In this document: piece by piece, positions 48,004 to 55,752 of the stretch | How positions within the stretch are numbered: the stretch's first letter is position 1 | Layout of the letters: each line of letters begins with the position of its first letter | NCBI GenBank assembly: GCA_012522795.1 | Contig: JAAYJT010000033.1 | Span: 1 to 55,752 of the forward strand | Length of the DNA: 55,752 nucleotides | Source of the DNA: Bacteroidales bacterium | Lineage (GTDB): Bacteria; Bacteroidota; Bacteroidia; Bacteroidales; JAAYJT01 | Direction: 5' to 3' | Made by a program: the position numbers and the translations under genes | The notes under the pieces: generated by a model | The model's database searches: none | Told to the model about the DNA's origin: nothing | The model's input: the letters and a program-made list of their open reading frames with translations, nothing else

Positions 48004-49854
48004 ATGAATAAAACTAAGGTAAAAGACATGATCCATATGGATGATGCGGTAATAAAATTTGCCGGCGACTCTGGCGATGGTATGCAACTAACCGGTACTC
48101 TGTTCTCGGAAGCTGCTGCAGTTGCAGGACGTGATCTGGCAACATTTCCTGATTATCCGGCTGAAATTCGTGCTCCGCATAACACTATTGCTGGCGTTTC
48201 GGGTTTTCAGGTTCGTATTGGTCACAAAAAAATCCATACTACAGGAGATTTATGCGATGTGATAGTAGCAATGAACCCTGCTTCGTTACGGGCAAACCTG
48301 AAATGGGCGCGGAAAGGTGCTACTATTATTGTTAACAAAGATGCTTTTGAAGAAAAAGCTATTGAAAAGGCTGGGTATAAAACAAACCCCCTGGAAGACG
48401 GCAGTTTGGTTTTATATAATGTAGTAGAAACTCCTATCTCAGAACTCACTAAAGCAAGTATTGCCGATCTTGGACACGGGCCAAAAGTTGCCGATAAAAG
48501 CCGCAATATGTTTGCACTTGGGATGATGTTGAATATTTTCAATATAAGCTTTGATTCTACTTACTCTTTCCTTGAAAAAAAATTTAAATCAAAACCGGAA
48601 ATTATTGAAGTCAATAAAAAGGTTCTACAGGCAGGATATAATTATGCCGAAAAAGCTGAAGTAGTTGAAACTAAATTTGAAGTTCCTCCGGCATCAATGC
48701 CAAAAGGACGTTATCGTAATATTACAGGTAATGTTGCCACTTCATGGGGTTTTCTTGCTGCTTCTGAACGTTCGGGCAGATCCTTGTTTTTAGGGTCATA
48801 TCCTATTACACCTGCAACTGAAATTTTGATGGATCTCGCCAAACATAAATATCTGGGAGCTAAGGTTTTTCAGGCAGAAGACGAAATTGCAGGTATCTGC
48901 TCTGCAATAGGTGCTTCGTATGCTGGTTCTCTTGCAATTACTACCACTTCCGGTCCTGGCTTATCGTTGAAAAGCGAAGCTTTGGGGCTGGCAGTAATGA
49001 CTGAATTACCAATAGTAGTTGTGGATGTTCAAAGAGGAGGACCATCAACCGGCTTGCCGACAAAATCAGAGCAATCAGATTTATTACAGGTTTTATATGG
49101 GCGTAATGGAGAGTGTCCTTTAATTGTAATTGCAGCATCAAGTTCCGCCAATTGCTTTGATTACGCTTACATGGCAGCTAAACTTGCTATGGAACATATG
49201 ACTCCGGTAGTTTTACTTACTGATGGATACCTAGGTAACGGTTCGCAGCTTTTTAAAATTCCTAAAGTATCTGACTTACCGGATATTAAGCCTCCTTTGG
49301 CAGAACCTAACACACCTTTTAAACCATATCAGCGTGATCCAATAACTCTTGCACGCAAATGGGCTACCCCTGGAACAGAAGGTTTGCGCCACAGAATAGG
49401 AGGTCTTGAAAAAGAAAATATTACAGGAAGCGTAAGTACCGACCCGCTTAACCATGAATTAATGGTTAAATTACGTCAGGAAAAAGTTGATAAAGTTGCT
49501 GATTTTATCCCTGAACAAAGCGTTACTGGTGATAAAACCGGCGATCTACTTGTAGTAAGCTGGGGAAGTACTGAAGGTTCTGTACTGACTGCCGTTCAGG
49601 AAATGCAAAAAGATGGTACCAGGATCAGTCATGCTCATTTTCATTATATTATGCCTTTACCCAAAAACACTGTTGATGTGTTCAAAGGTTTTAAGAAAAT
49701 AATTGTTTGTGAACAAAATACGGGTCAATTTGCAGGTTATCTTAGAATTAAATATCCGCAATTTACCTATGATCAGTTTAATAAAGTACAAGGCCTGCCA
49801 TTTATGGTTCAGGAACTTAAAGATAAATTCAATCAAATTTTGGAGGAAAAATGA
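48004..49854 (+). CDS. korA: 2-oxoglutarate:ferredoxin oxidoreductase, fused gamma-alpha subunit
   Basis: The 616-residue protein has an N-terminal gamma domain (about residues 12-195; FAGDSGDGMQLTG and FPDYPAEIRAPHNTIAGVS) joined to the alpha domain (about 235-600; SYPITPATEILMDLAKH, a Bacteroidota-type arrangement). With KorB it decarboxylates 2-oxoglutarate to succinyl-CoA and reduces ferredoxin. The reaction is reversible, so it can also fix CO2. The korA stop overlaps the korB start (ATGA at 49851-49854). Specificity for 2-oxoglutarate over other 2-oxoacids is inferred from similarity and from context. Confidence 0.9.
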   Translation: MNKTKVKDMIHMDDAVIKFAGDSGDGMQLTGTLFSEAAAVAGRDLATFPDYPAEIRAPHNTIAGVSGFQVRIGHKKIHTTGDLCDVIVAMNPASLRANLKWARKGATIIVNKDAFEEKAIEKAGYKTNPLEDGSLVLYNVVETPISELTKASIADLGHGPKVADKSRNMFALGMMLNIFNISFDSTYSFLEKKFKSKPEIIEVNKKVLQAGYNYAEKAEVVETKFEVPPASMPKGRYRNITGNVATSWGFLAASERSGRSLFLGSYPITPATEILMDLAKHKYLGAKVFQAEDEIAGICSAIGASYAGSLAITTTSGPGLSLKSEALGLAVMTELPIVVVDVQRGGPSTGLPTKSEQSDLLQVLYGRNGECPLIVIAASSSANCFDYAYMAAKLAMEHMTPVVLLTDGYLGNGSQLFKIPKVSDLPDIKPPLAEPNTPFKPYQRDPITLARKWATPGTEGLRHRIGGLEKENITGSVSTDPLNHELMVKLRQEKVDKVADFIPEQSVTGDKTGDLLVVSWGSTEGSVLTAVQEMQKDGTRISHAHFHYIMPLPKNTVDVFKGFKKIIVCEQNTGQFAGYLRIKYPQFTYDQFNKVQGLPFMVQELKDKFNQILEEK

Positions 49855-50888
49855 TAACAGATAATCCAACCATAAAAAGATCTGATATTCCCTTAACTAA
49901 GGAAGATTTTGTCAGCGACCAAATGGTAAAATGGTGCCCGGGTTGTGGCGCTCATGCCATTCTTGCAGCAGTGACCAATGTTTTTCCAAAAATTGGCTAT
50001 CGTAAGGAAAATTTCATGTTTGTTTCAGGCATTGGTTGCTCAAGCAGATTTCCATATTATGTTAACACATACGGATTTCATGGTATTCATGGAAGAGCAT
50101 TGCCAATTGCTTCCGGAATAAAACTATCAAATCCACATCTCAGCGTCTGGGTAGTTACCGGCGACGGCGATTCAATGGCTATTGGCGGAAATCATTTCAT
50201 TCATACCATACGCCGAAATATAGACCTTAATGTAATGTTGTTCAATAATCAGATTTACGGACTGACCAAAGGGCAATACTCACCTACTACTCCCATTGGT
50301 ACCAAAACTAAAACCTCACCATACGGGACAATTGAACATCCGTTCAATCCGGGTGAACTTGTGTTTGGCGCCCAGGGAACATTTTTTGCGCGCACAATTG
50401 ACAACAATATTAAATTAATGACCGATATCATGTTTGAGGCTGCACGCCATGATGGTACTTCAGTTATTGAAATACTTCAGAATTGTGTGATCTTTAACGA
50501 AGGTGCTCATAAACAGGTTTCTTCAAGAGAAACACGTGACGATTTCCAGATATTGCTGAAAAATGGCGAACCAATGATCTTTGGTAAGAACCGTGATAAG
50601 GGTATACGCCTAAATGGCATCAAGCTAGAAGTTGTTAAGCTGGGTGAAAACGGAATAACTGAAAATGATATTCTTGTTCATGATCAATATGAAAAAGATC
50701 CGGGATTGCATCTGATGCTTACAAAAATGAAACCACCTCTGTTTCCTTTGGCAATGGGAGTTATACGTTCAGCGGTTTTTCCGACTTATAACGATTTGAT
50801 CGTTGAACAAAATGAATATGCCAAAGCAACTTCGCCAATAAAAAATATGGACGATTTGCTGAATAGCGGCGATACCTGGGAACTATAA
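49851..50888 (+). CDS. korB: 2-oxoglutarate:ferredoxin oxidoreductase, beta subunit
   Basis: The 345-residue thiamine-diphosphate subunit has the iron-sulfur cysteines in WCPGCGAH, GIGCSSR and LQNCVIFN. The cofactor motif is GDGDSMAIGGNHFIH, ending near NNQIYGLTKGQ. It starts inside the korA stop (ATGA), so the subunits are translated together. A strong terminator follows at 50978. Electrons leave to ferredoxin, probably the divergent small ferredoxin. Confidence 0.92.
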   Translation: MITDNPTIKRSDIPLTKEDFVSDQMVKWCPGCGAHAILAAVTNVFPKIGYRKENFMFVSGIGCSSRFPYYVNTYGFHGIHGRALPIASGIKLSNPHLSVWVVTGDGDSMAIGGNHFIHTIRRNIDLNVMLFNNQIYGLTKGQYSPTTPIGTKTKTSPYGTIEHPFNPGELVFGAQGTFFARTIDNNIKLMTDIMFEAARHDGTSVIEILQNCVIFNEGAHKQVSSRETRDDFQILLKNGEPMIFGKNRDKGIRLNGIKLEVVKLGENGITENDILVHDQYEKDPGLHLMLTKMKPPLFPLAMGVIRSAVFPTYNDLIVEQNEYAKATSPIKNMDDLLNSGDTWEL

Positions 50889-50977
50889 AGTAACAATTGC
50901 TTTTTGATATTTTCAATGCAAAAGTGTTAATGGAGAGTTATATTTTTTGATCCCTGCCCGTTTCACTGAACATTAGT

Positions 50978-51017
50978 AAAAACAGCTTGTTTCCAATGCA
51001 CACAAGCTGTTTTTTAT
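50978..51017 (+). terminator. Rho-independent terminator of korAB
   Basis: AAAAACAGCTTGT (50978-50990) and ACAAGCTGTTTTT (51002-51014) form a 13-bp stem with an 11-nt loop and a T-run. Confidence 0.9.
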
Positions 51018-51044
51018 TTATTACACACTCAAATAATATTTTAT

Positions 51045-51674
51045 ATGTCATTAGTTGGAAAAAAAGCACCGTCTTTTAGAACTCAAGCTGTTATTAATGG
51101 TGAAGAAATAGTTGAAGATTTTGGGCTGGATCAGTATCTGGGAAAAAAATATGTCGTTTTCTTTTTCTATCCCAAAGATTTTACATTCGTTTGCCCTACC
51201 GAACTTCATGCTTTTCAGGAAAAACTGCCTGAATTTGAAAAACGTAATTGCGCTGTGGTAGCCTGCTCAACAGATACTGAACAGTCGCACTGGGGCTGGC
51301 TTCAGGTTCCTAAAAATCAGGGTGGAATACAAGGTGTTACCTACCCTATTGTTGCCGATACTGAAAAAACCATAAGTATGAATTTTGGAGTATTAGCCGG
51401 CAATTACGACTGGGATGACGAAGGACATACCATTGCTACAGGACCGATGGTTGCATATCGTGGATTATTTCTGATGGATAAACATGGCGTTGTACATCAT
51501 GAACTTATCAACAATTTCCCGCTGGGTCGCAATGTTGACGAAGCTTTACGCATGCTTGACGCATTACAGTATTATGAAGAAGTCGGGGAAGTTTGCCCTG
51601 CCAACTGGCAGCCCGGGAAAGAGGCAATGAAAGACACACATGAAGGTGTGGCTGAATATCTGGCAAATCATTAA
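51045..51674 (+). CDS. Typical 2-Cys peroxiredoxin (AhpC/TSA family)
   Basis: The 209-residue protein has the peroxidatic cysteine in FTFVCPTE (Cys50) and the resolving cysteine in EVCPANW (Cys184). Both lie at the spacing of typical 2-Cys peroxiredoxins. It reduces hydrogen peroxide and organic peroxides in the cytoplasm, using thioredoxin or AhpF. It lies just after the korAB terminator. Since korAB and ferredoxin chemistry is oxygen-sensitive, the neighbourhood is sensible, but no regulatory link is shown. No -7 box was found before it. Confidence 0.93.
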   Translation: MSLVGKKAPSFRTQAVINGEEIVEDFGLDQYLGKKYVVFFFYPKDFTFVCPTELHAFQEKLPEFEKRNCAVVACSTDTEQSHWGWLQVPKNQGGIQGVTYPIVADTEKTISMNFGVLAGNYDWDDEGHTIATGPMVAYRGLFLMDKHGVVHHELINNFPLGRNVDEALRMLDALQYYEEVGEVCPANWQPGKEAMKDTHEGVAEYLANH

Positions 51675-51715
51675 TAATCAGATTTTATCGGGGGCGGTAC
51701 CAGTCAAAAAGAACG

Positions 51716-52942
51716 TTATGCATCAGCACCGGCTTGTACTGCCCTGAATACACGCAGAAAGTTTTCTGACCATATTTTACTGATATCTTTTTTCGAGTAA
51801 CCTCTGCGAACCAGTTCCAGAGTGATATTTCCAATTTCACTTACATCAAAACAGTCTTCCAGACCTCCTCCACCATCAAAATCAGTACCTATACCCACGT
51901 GGTTAATACCAATGAGATTGACAATATGATCAATATGGTCAACCAGATCTGAAACTGTAGCTAATTGCCCGGGGAATTTACGCTCAATTTCATACCACTT
52001 ATCGCCGACTTTTGTCATTTCCTCTTCGCTAAGATCTTTAAAATAATTATATCTCTCCCTCAATTCTTTCAAGGCAGATTCTTTTTCAGGATTCTCAGGC
52101 AGATCCTTAACATAAGAGCTTAAAATACATACCTGTACAACTCCTCCATTTTCACGCAAAGCCAGCAGCATTTCATCAGTCAGGTTTCTGGGATTATCAC
52201 ATACAGTGCGGGCATTGGAATGAGAAGCAATAACAGGTACTTTGGTGATCTCCAGTACATCATAAAATGACTTATCTGAAATATGGCTAATATCAACCAT
52301 CATTCCAAGACGGTTCATTTCATGAACAACCTGTTTTCCAAAATCACTCAATCCGCCATGCTCTTCGTCATCGGTTGAAGAATCACAAATATCGTTATTT
52401 CTGGTATGTGCCAGAGTAATATACCGTGCACCACGGTCATAAAACTCTTTTATAATGCTCAGATCATTTCCAATAGGATAACCATTTTCAATTCCAATTA
52501 ATACCGCTGCCTTCCCTTTATTTTTAATTGCTGCAACTTCATCGGCAGTAGCAGCAGGTTCAGCCATATCAGGATGCTGAGTCAAGGCGTTTTCAATGTT
52601 TTCAAACAATTTCACTGCTTTTTGATACGCTTTTTCATGCCCTTGTTCATCACGTGGACCTTGCCCTACAAAAACAGCAAAAAACACAGCATCCAGGCCT
52701 CCTTCCTTCATACGCGGAAAATCAATCTTCCCTCCTCTGTTCCTTGCATCATTACGTTTACCAATATCATAATTCGTACGCCCAAGCATCATGGGTGTAT
52801 CAGTATGACTATCCAAAGTCAGTACCGAACGGTGAATATTTTCGGCTTTACGTTTAATACGATCCTCAGAATCAGAACAAGAACCTGAAAAAATTGCAAG
52901 AATCATGACACTAGTAGCCAACAGTCTGATTTTAACTGACAT
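51716..52942 (-). CDS. M19 (renal-dipeptidase-type) peptidase, probable lipoprotein
   Basis: The 408-residue protein starts with a signal ending in FSGSC (Cys22), so it is probably lipid-anchored. It has the zinc motif DSHTDTP (about residues 44-50), and DISHISD, VIASHSNAR and VGIGTDFDGG match further M19 metal and substrate residues. These enzymes cleave dipeptides, including D-amino-acid ones. It is convergent with the peroxiredoxin gene and has a TATTTTTG box upstream. A role in peptide scavenging or peptidoglycan peptide turnover is likely but not certain. Confidence 0.92.
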   Translation of the reverse strand: MSVKIRLLATSVMILAIFSGSCSDSEDRIKRKAENIHRSVLTLDSHTDTPMMLGRTNYDIGKRNDARNRGGKIDFPRMKEGGLDAVFFAVFVGQGPRDEQGHEKAYQKAVKLFENIENALTQHPDMAEPAATADEVAAIKNKGKAAVLIGIENGYPIGNDLSIIKEFYDRGARYITLAHTRNNDICDSSTDDEEHGGLSDFGKQVVHEMNRLGMMVDISHISDKSFYDVLEITKVPVIASHSNARTVCDNPRNLTDEMLLALRENGGVVQVCILSSYVKDLPENPEKESALKELRERYNYFKDLSEEEMTKVGDKWYEIERKFPGQLATVSDLVDHIDHIVNLIGINHVGIGTDFDGGGGLEDCFDVSEIGNITLELVRRGYSKKDISKIWSENFLRVFRAVQAGADA

Positions 52943-52981
52943 ACATCCTTTTTTAAAAGTTATTTATATTTAAAACCTCAA

Positions 52982-52989
52982 CAAAAATA
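52982..52989 (-). promoter_or_regulatory. Candidate promoter of the M19 dipeptidase gene
   Basis: The minus strand reads TATTTTTG 39 bases before the ATG. A minus-strand TTTG lies 22 bases further upstream (53012-53015). Confidence 0.55.
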
Positions 52990-53286
52990 AAACAATCGGG
53001 TAAAAAATTATCAAAAATCCAAGAAAATCCATTTAAGCCTTCAGTAATTTTTCTTATTCGTTTAATTATCAGCCGAGGTTTAATCCATAATTGTAGTAAT
53101 TGATTTATCAAATATTTTTTTCAAAACCCTATTCCGGATCTTATCTAAAAAATGACGGACTACGATCAATAAATAAACAATGACATGATCTTTTTATTGA
53201 GATATAAACGTTATAAGGTCAAGAGTATATTAATTAAACAAATTTGGCTTGAAGTTCTGTATCCATTTAATTTTAAAATATTTTTG

Positions 53287-53294
53287 TAATTTTG
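53287..53294 (+). promoter_or_regulatory. Candidate -7 box for the HhH gene
   Basis: TAATTTTG matches TAnnTTTG, 75 bases before the ATG. Confidence 0.5.
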
Positions 53295-53369
53295 CGCTGA
53301 TTATCAAAAATCTCAGCAATTTTTGCTTTAGATTAATTTTACTTATTTCGTTAACCTTAAAAAAAGATT

Positions 53370-53777
53370 ATGGCACAGAAAATTGAAGAAATCGAAGGTA
53401 TTGGCCCGGTTTATGGCGAAAAACTTAGCAGCAATGGTATTAAAACAGTTGAAGATCTTCTTGAAGCAGGAGCTACCAGAACAGGAAGGTCAAAATTAGC
53501 TGAAGCTACAGGAATTTCTGAGAAGTTTATTCTCACCTGGGTCAATATGGCCGATCTGTTTCGTATAAAAGGTATAGGACCTCAGTTTGCTGAGCTGCTC
53601 GAAGCTGCTGGCGTTGATACTGTTAAGGAACTCAGAAACCGTAATGCGCAGAATCTTCATGCAAAACTGGTTGAAGTTCAGGCTGAAAAGAAAATCACAA
53701 GAGCAGTTCCCGGATTAAGCCAGGTTGAAGATTTTATTGAGCAGGCAAAAGCTCTCCCGCCAAAAATTACTTACTAA
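53370..53777 (+). CDS. DUF4332-like helix-hairpin-helix protein
   Basis: The 135-residue protein contains two helix-hairpin-helix units (IEGIGPVYGEKLSSNGIKTV at residues 6-25 and FRIKGIGPQFAELLEAAGV at about 64-82). It is rich in charged helices elsewhere and has no signal peptide or membrane helix. HhH motifs bind DNA without sequence specificity; this family is small and uncharacterised. It stands alone with its own promoter box and a following hairpin. A role in DNA binding or repair is likely but unproven. Confidence 0.8.
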   Translation: MAQKIEEIEGIGPVYGEKLSSNGIKTVEDLLEAGATRTGRSKLAEATGISEKFILTWVNMADLFRIKGIGPQFAELLEAAGVDTVKELRNRNAQNLHAKLVEVQAEKKITRAVPGLSQVEDFIEQAKALPPKITY

Positions 53778-53909
53778 TAGTTTGAATCAGCCTTGCTGAT
53801 TTAAATATAATGTTTTCTGGTTTTCAAAAAAATTCTGGGTAGGATTCTTTATTTATAACTCAGAACCCTTTTTTATTCTCAGATGCTAAAATACAAAACC
53901 AGTATTTGC

Positions 53910-53968
53910 AAACTAAAGAAGTCAGGATGCATATTACTGCTGCCTGACTTCTTTAGTTTATTTTATTT
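53910..53968. terminator. Long bidirectional hairpin between convergent genes
   Basis: AAACTAAAGAAGTCAGG (53910-53926) and CCTGACTTCTTTAGTTT (53943-53959) form a perfect 17-bp stem with a 16-nt loop, then a T-rich tail. It lies between convergent genes and probably terminates transcription from both sides. Confidence 0.8.
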
Positions 53969-54044
53969 GGCAAACGTGTTCTGAAAAGTGCCGTTGAAAT
54001 CCTAAAACAAAAGTCCAATAATGATTTCCTGCACCATGAAGAGT

Positions 54045-54824
54045 TTATCTGATAGTATCAGCAAGCCTTTCTATTAATTTTGTCTTCAGATCCTCTTCGG
54101 TCATACCTTGCTCTTTTAGTGATCTGTTGCGGCACCGGCTGCATAATTCAGTAATGTTCTTCAATTCTCTTGCCTGTGGAACTGTGCCTTCAAAAATCTC
54201 AGAAGTTCTATCAGTATTTATGTATGAACAATCAGAGAACAAATGATATTTCGAACCTGATTTTGTCCAGTAAACATGATCCATGCCATTGTTTAACAAC
54301 TCTACTTCTCTGATTTGTTCGGTATATTGCTCAATTGAAGGAGGATTAAAGTCAATGCCCGTAATACCAGCTATTAACAAAGCAACTACAGCAATAGCCC
54401 CGGCAATTCCTTTGCTTTGTTTATTCATATCCTTGCTTGTCAGGATAAGGATCACCATAGGTAAAAATGCCAGAACTCCAAGAATTGCGCCTAACTGGTT
54501 CTGAACAAAGAATCTGAATTTGTCCTTTTCTGATGCAGGATCGAGCCTATTGGCTCTTTTCCACAAATATGACCCCGTTATCGCCAATGCCAGAATTACA
54601 ACAATGGTGATTATGAGATACACAAGGGTTTCGTCATGCAGAAGTTTAAAGATTGCAAAAGCCTGCCCTGCCATAGCAATGATCCAGGCTAATAAAGCAA
54701 ACAACCTGAGTTGTTTTGCCTTTGCTTTGTTTTCAGCACTTGCTACGAACACCCCACCACCTTTTTCAGTTGAAGAAGGGGGAACTGTGCCTCCTACTTT
54801 TGTAATTTTTTTTGTTGTTGCCAT
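54045..54824 (-). CDS. Four-helix membrane protein with a C-terminal Cys/His knuckle
   Basis: The 259-residue protein has a polar N-terminus (about 38 residues), four membrane helices (about residues 41-60, 67-87, 112-128 and 138-156), and a soluble C-terminal domain. The latter contains YHLFSDC and LCSRCR. H194, C199, C228 and C231 could bind a metal ion, as in small zinc ribbons that follow the pattern YHxxxxC...CxxC. It does not match a family with known function. The membrane part may be a carrier for this knuckle. It is convergent with the HhH gene. Confidence 0.65.
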   Translation of the reverse strand: MATTKKITKVGGTVPPSSTEKGGGVFVASAENKAKAKQLRLFALLAWIIAMAGQAFAIFKLLHDETLVYLIITIVVILALAITGSYLWKRANRLDPASEKDKFRFFVQNQLGAILGVLAFLPMVILILTSKDMNKQSKGIAGAIAVVALLIAGITGIDFNPPSIEQYTEQIREVELLNNGMDHVYWTKSGSKYHLFSDCSYINTDRTSEIFEGTVPQARELKNITELCSRCRNRSLKEQGMTEEDLKTKLIERLADTIR

Positions 54825-55027
54825 AAATCAAGAATTATTTAATTAATTAAATACGATTTCAGGAATATGAGTTTTGATATTACTTGCAAGTATTTTGCAA
54901 GGATAGCCATCCCGCAACAAATATATGATTTTCTTTCATATCCATATAAGTACGAAAGACCTGTAATTTCAATTAAGGTTTAATTGCCTGTGAAATTTAT
55001 GACAAATATAATTATTCTGTACAATTC

Positions 55028-55516
55028 TTACTTCTTTTTCAAAAATCCACCAAGAATGTTTTTTGCCATATCGGTAACTGAACCACTTGCATCTTTTTTT
55101 CCTGCTGGTTGATTTCCGGCTAATACCGAACCAAATATATCAGTCAATACCGATTCACCACCACCGGAGCTTCCTGCACTCTTGTTTGTTATCATATCAA
55201 CAAGTGACGGAACAGTAAGTTTTGCTACCATGTCAGCTATATCTTTTGATAATCCAAGCTTGCTGATCAAATTTGATACTACTCCTGAAATAATGTTGTT
55301 TTGCAAAGAATTTGCAGCACTTGTTTTTGTATCTTTCGAAAAAAGATTTGTTAGTGTTGAAAAGTTGCCACTCATCATTTGACCGGTTACTTCCTTTTTA
55401 GTAACATCACCGATAATGGAAAACACACTGTCAAGATTTGAGGTTGATATTCCGGTTTTTTGAATAACCTGATCCCCAATTTCTGATTGTAGCGACTTAA
55501 TAATGTTCTCAAACAT
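55028..55516 (-). CDS. DUF937-like protein
   Basis: I start at ATG 55516 (162 residues), since the upstream extension to 55573 overlaps a good promoter box. The protein is helical and Gly/Ser-rich, beginning MFENIIKSLQSEIGDQVIQK. Hydrophobic segments such as IISGVVSNLISKLGLSKD and a flexible SSGGGESVLTD linker follow. This resembles the DUF937 (YidB-like) group of small bacterial proteins. The function is unknown, and there is no signal peptide. Confidence 0.6.
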   Translation of the reverse strand: MFENIIKSLQSEIGDQVIQKTGISTSNLDSVFSIIGDVTKKEVTGQMMSGNFSTLTNLFSKDTKTSAANSLQNNIISGVVSNLISKLGLSKDIADMVAKLTVPSLVDMITNKSAGSSGGGESVLTDIFGSVLAGNQPAGKKDASGSVTDMAKNILGGFLKKK

Positions 55517-55545
55517 AATTTTAGATATTAATTTGAATAATCTGG

Positions 55546-55553
55546 CAAAATTA
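55546..55553 (-). promoter_or_regulatory. Candidate -7 box for the DUF937-like gene
   Basis: The minus strand reads TAATTTTG, matching TAnnTTTG, 30 bases before the ATG at 55516. Confidence 0.5.
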
Positions 55554-55752
55554 GAATATTTTTTGAGTACCACAAACTTAACTGTTCAACGACCGAATGA
55601 AAAGCGCTTTGCTTCATACTTCTTAATAATACCGATTGGAAAAATATAATAGACCAATTTTCGCTCTGCTCGATTGTTCTATATATTTAAACCATCGGCA
55701 TTTACGTTTGTAGATTTACAAAACAGTTTGGACTATTTTGTAAATACAAATC

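Larger units (their letters stand above)
52943..53369. other. Divergent region between the M19 dipeptidase and the HhH protein
   Basis: These 427 AT-rich bases contain the two promoter boxes listed separately. I saw no gene. Confidence 0.6.

Noticed and set aside
1-55752. tRNA, rRNA, CRISPR or intact insertion elements
   Set aside because: None was recognised by eye; a covariance-model scan and repeat search would be decisive.

Overview
This window looks like a chromosomal segment of a member of the Bacteroidota, probably class Bacteroidia. The evidence is AT-rich DNA, many TAnnTTTG-type -7 promoter boxes with little Shine-Dalgarno sequence, and lineage-typical gene sets: a porG-uppS-bamA-ompH-ompH cluster, a TlpA/DUF6029/Omp28 trio, ECF sigma factors with small membrane partners, an alpha-2-macroglobulin lipoprotein, and secreted proteins with C-terminal dockerin-like repeats. 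No rRNA, tRNA, CRISPR array or intact mobile element was seen. The order beyond class is not resolved.

Layout. 1-4.7 kb: end of a secreted Asp-box protein with a dockerin-like tail, a terminator, a translationally coupled pair of M16 peptidases (one catalytic, one not), and a convergent transthyretin-like-domain protein. 4.9-13.6 kb (minus strand): a membrane-anchored vWA-like protein just downstream of fabG, a 1415-residue fusion of a GT3-type glycogen synthase with a GT35 alpha-glucan phosphorylase, and tyrS. 13.9-17.5 kb (plus): an NAD-dependent epimerase and a gingipain-like C25 peptidase, also ending in dockerin-like repeats. 17.5-26.4 kb (minus): envelope biogenesis genes in the order CBS protein, TamA/BamA-like protein, nadK, porG, uppS, bamA, ompH, ompH. 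26.5-34.7 kb (minus): an ECF sigma factor and membrane partner, remnants of an IS1634-type transposase and a DUF4143 ATPase, and a 2022-residue alpha-2-macroglobulin lipoprotein.

34.9-42.3 kb (plus): tlpA-like, DUF6029 and Omp28 genes, a second ECF sigma factor with its membrane partner behind a GTAAC-N16-CGTC promoter, a fructosamine-kinase-like gene, panB and an RluA-type pseudouridine synthase. 42.4-50.9 kb: central carbon metabolism. A minus-strand block carries sucA, sucB and a gamma-carbonic anhydrase gene, followed by a 55-residue two-cluster ferredoxin gene that is divergent from korAB. The cell therefore appears to have both the NAD-linked dehydrogenase and the ferredoxin-linked oxidoreductase for 2-oxoglutarate. 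51-55.7 kb: peroxiredoxin, an M19 dipeptidase lipoprotein, a helix-hairpin-helix DUF4332-like protein, a four-helix membrane protein with a Cys/His knuckle, and a DUF937-like protein.

How the parts relate. PorG is a type IX secretion component in Porphyromonas, and BamA, Skp/OmpH, UppS and NadK build or support the envelope through which the dockerin-tailed proteins presumably pass. Most of the window is ordinary housekeeping. The less ordinary items are the dockerin-tailed secreted proteins, the synthase-phosphorylase fusion, the almost leaderless ECF sigma promoter, the divergent ferredoxin/korAB arrangement, and the decayed insertion next to the macroglobulin gene. No clearly new multi-gene system was found.
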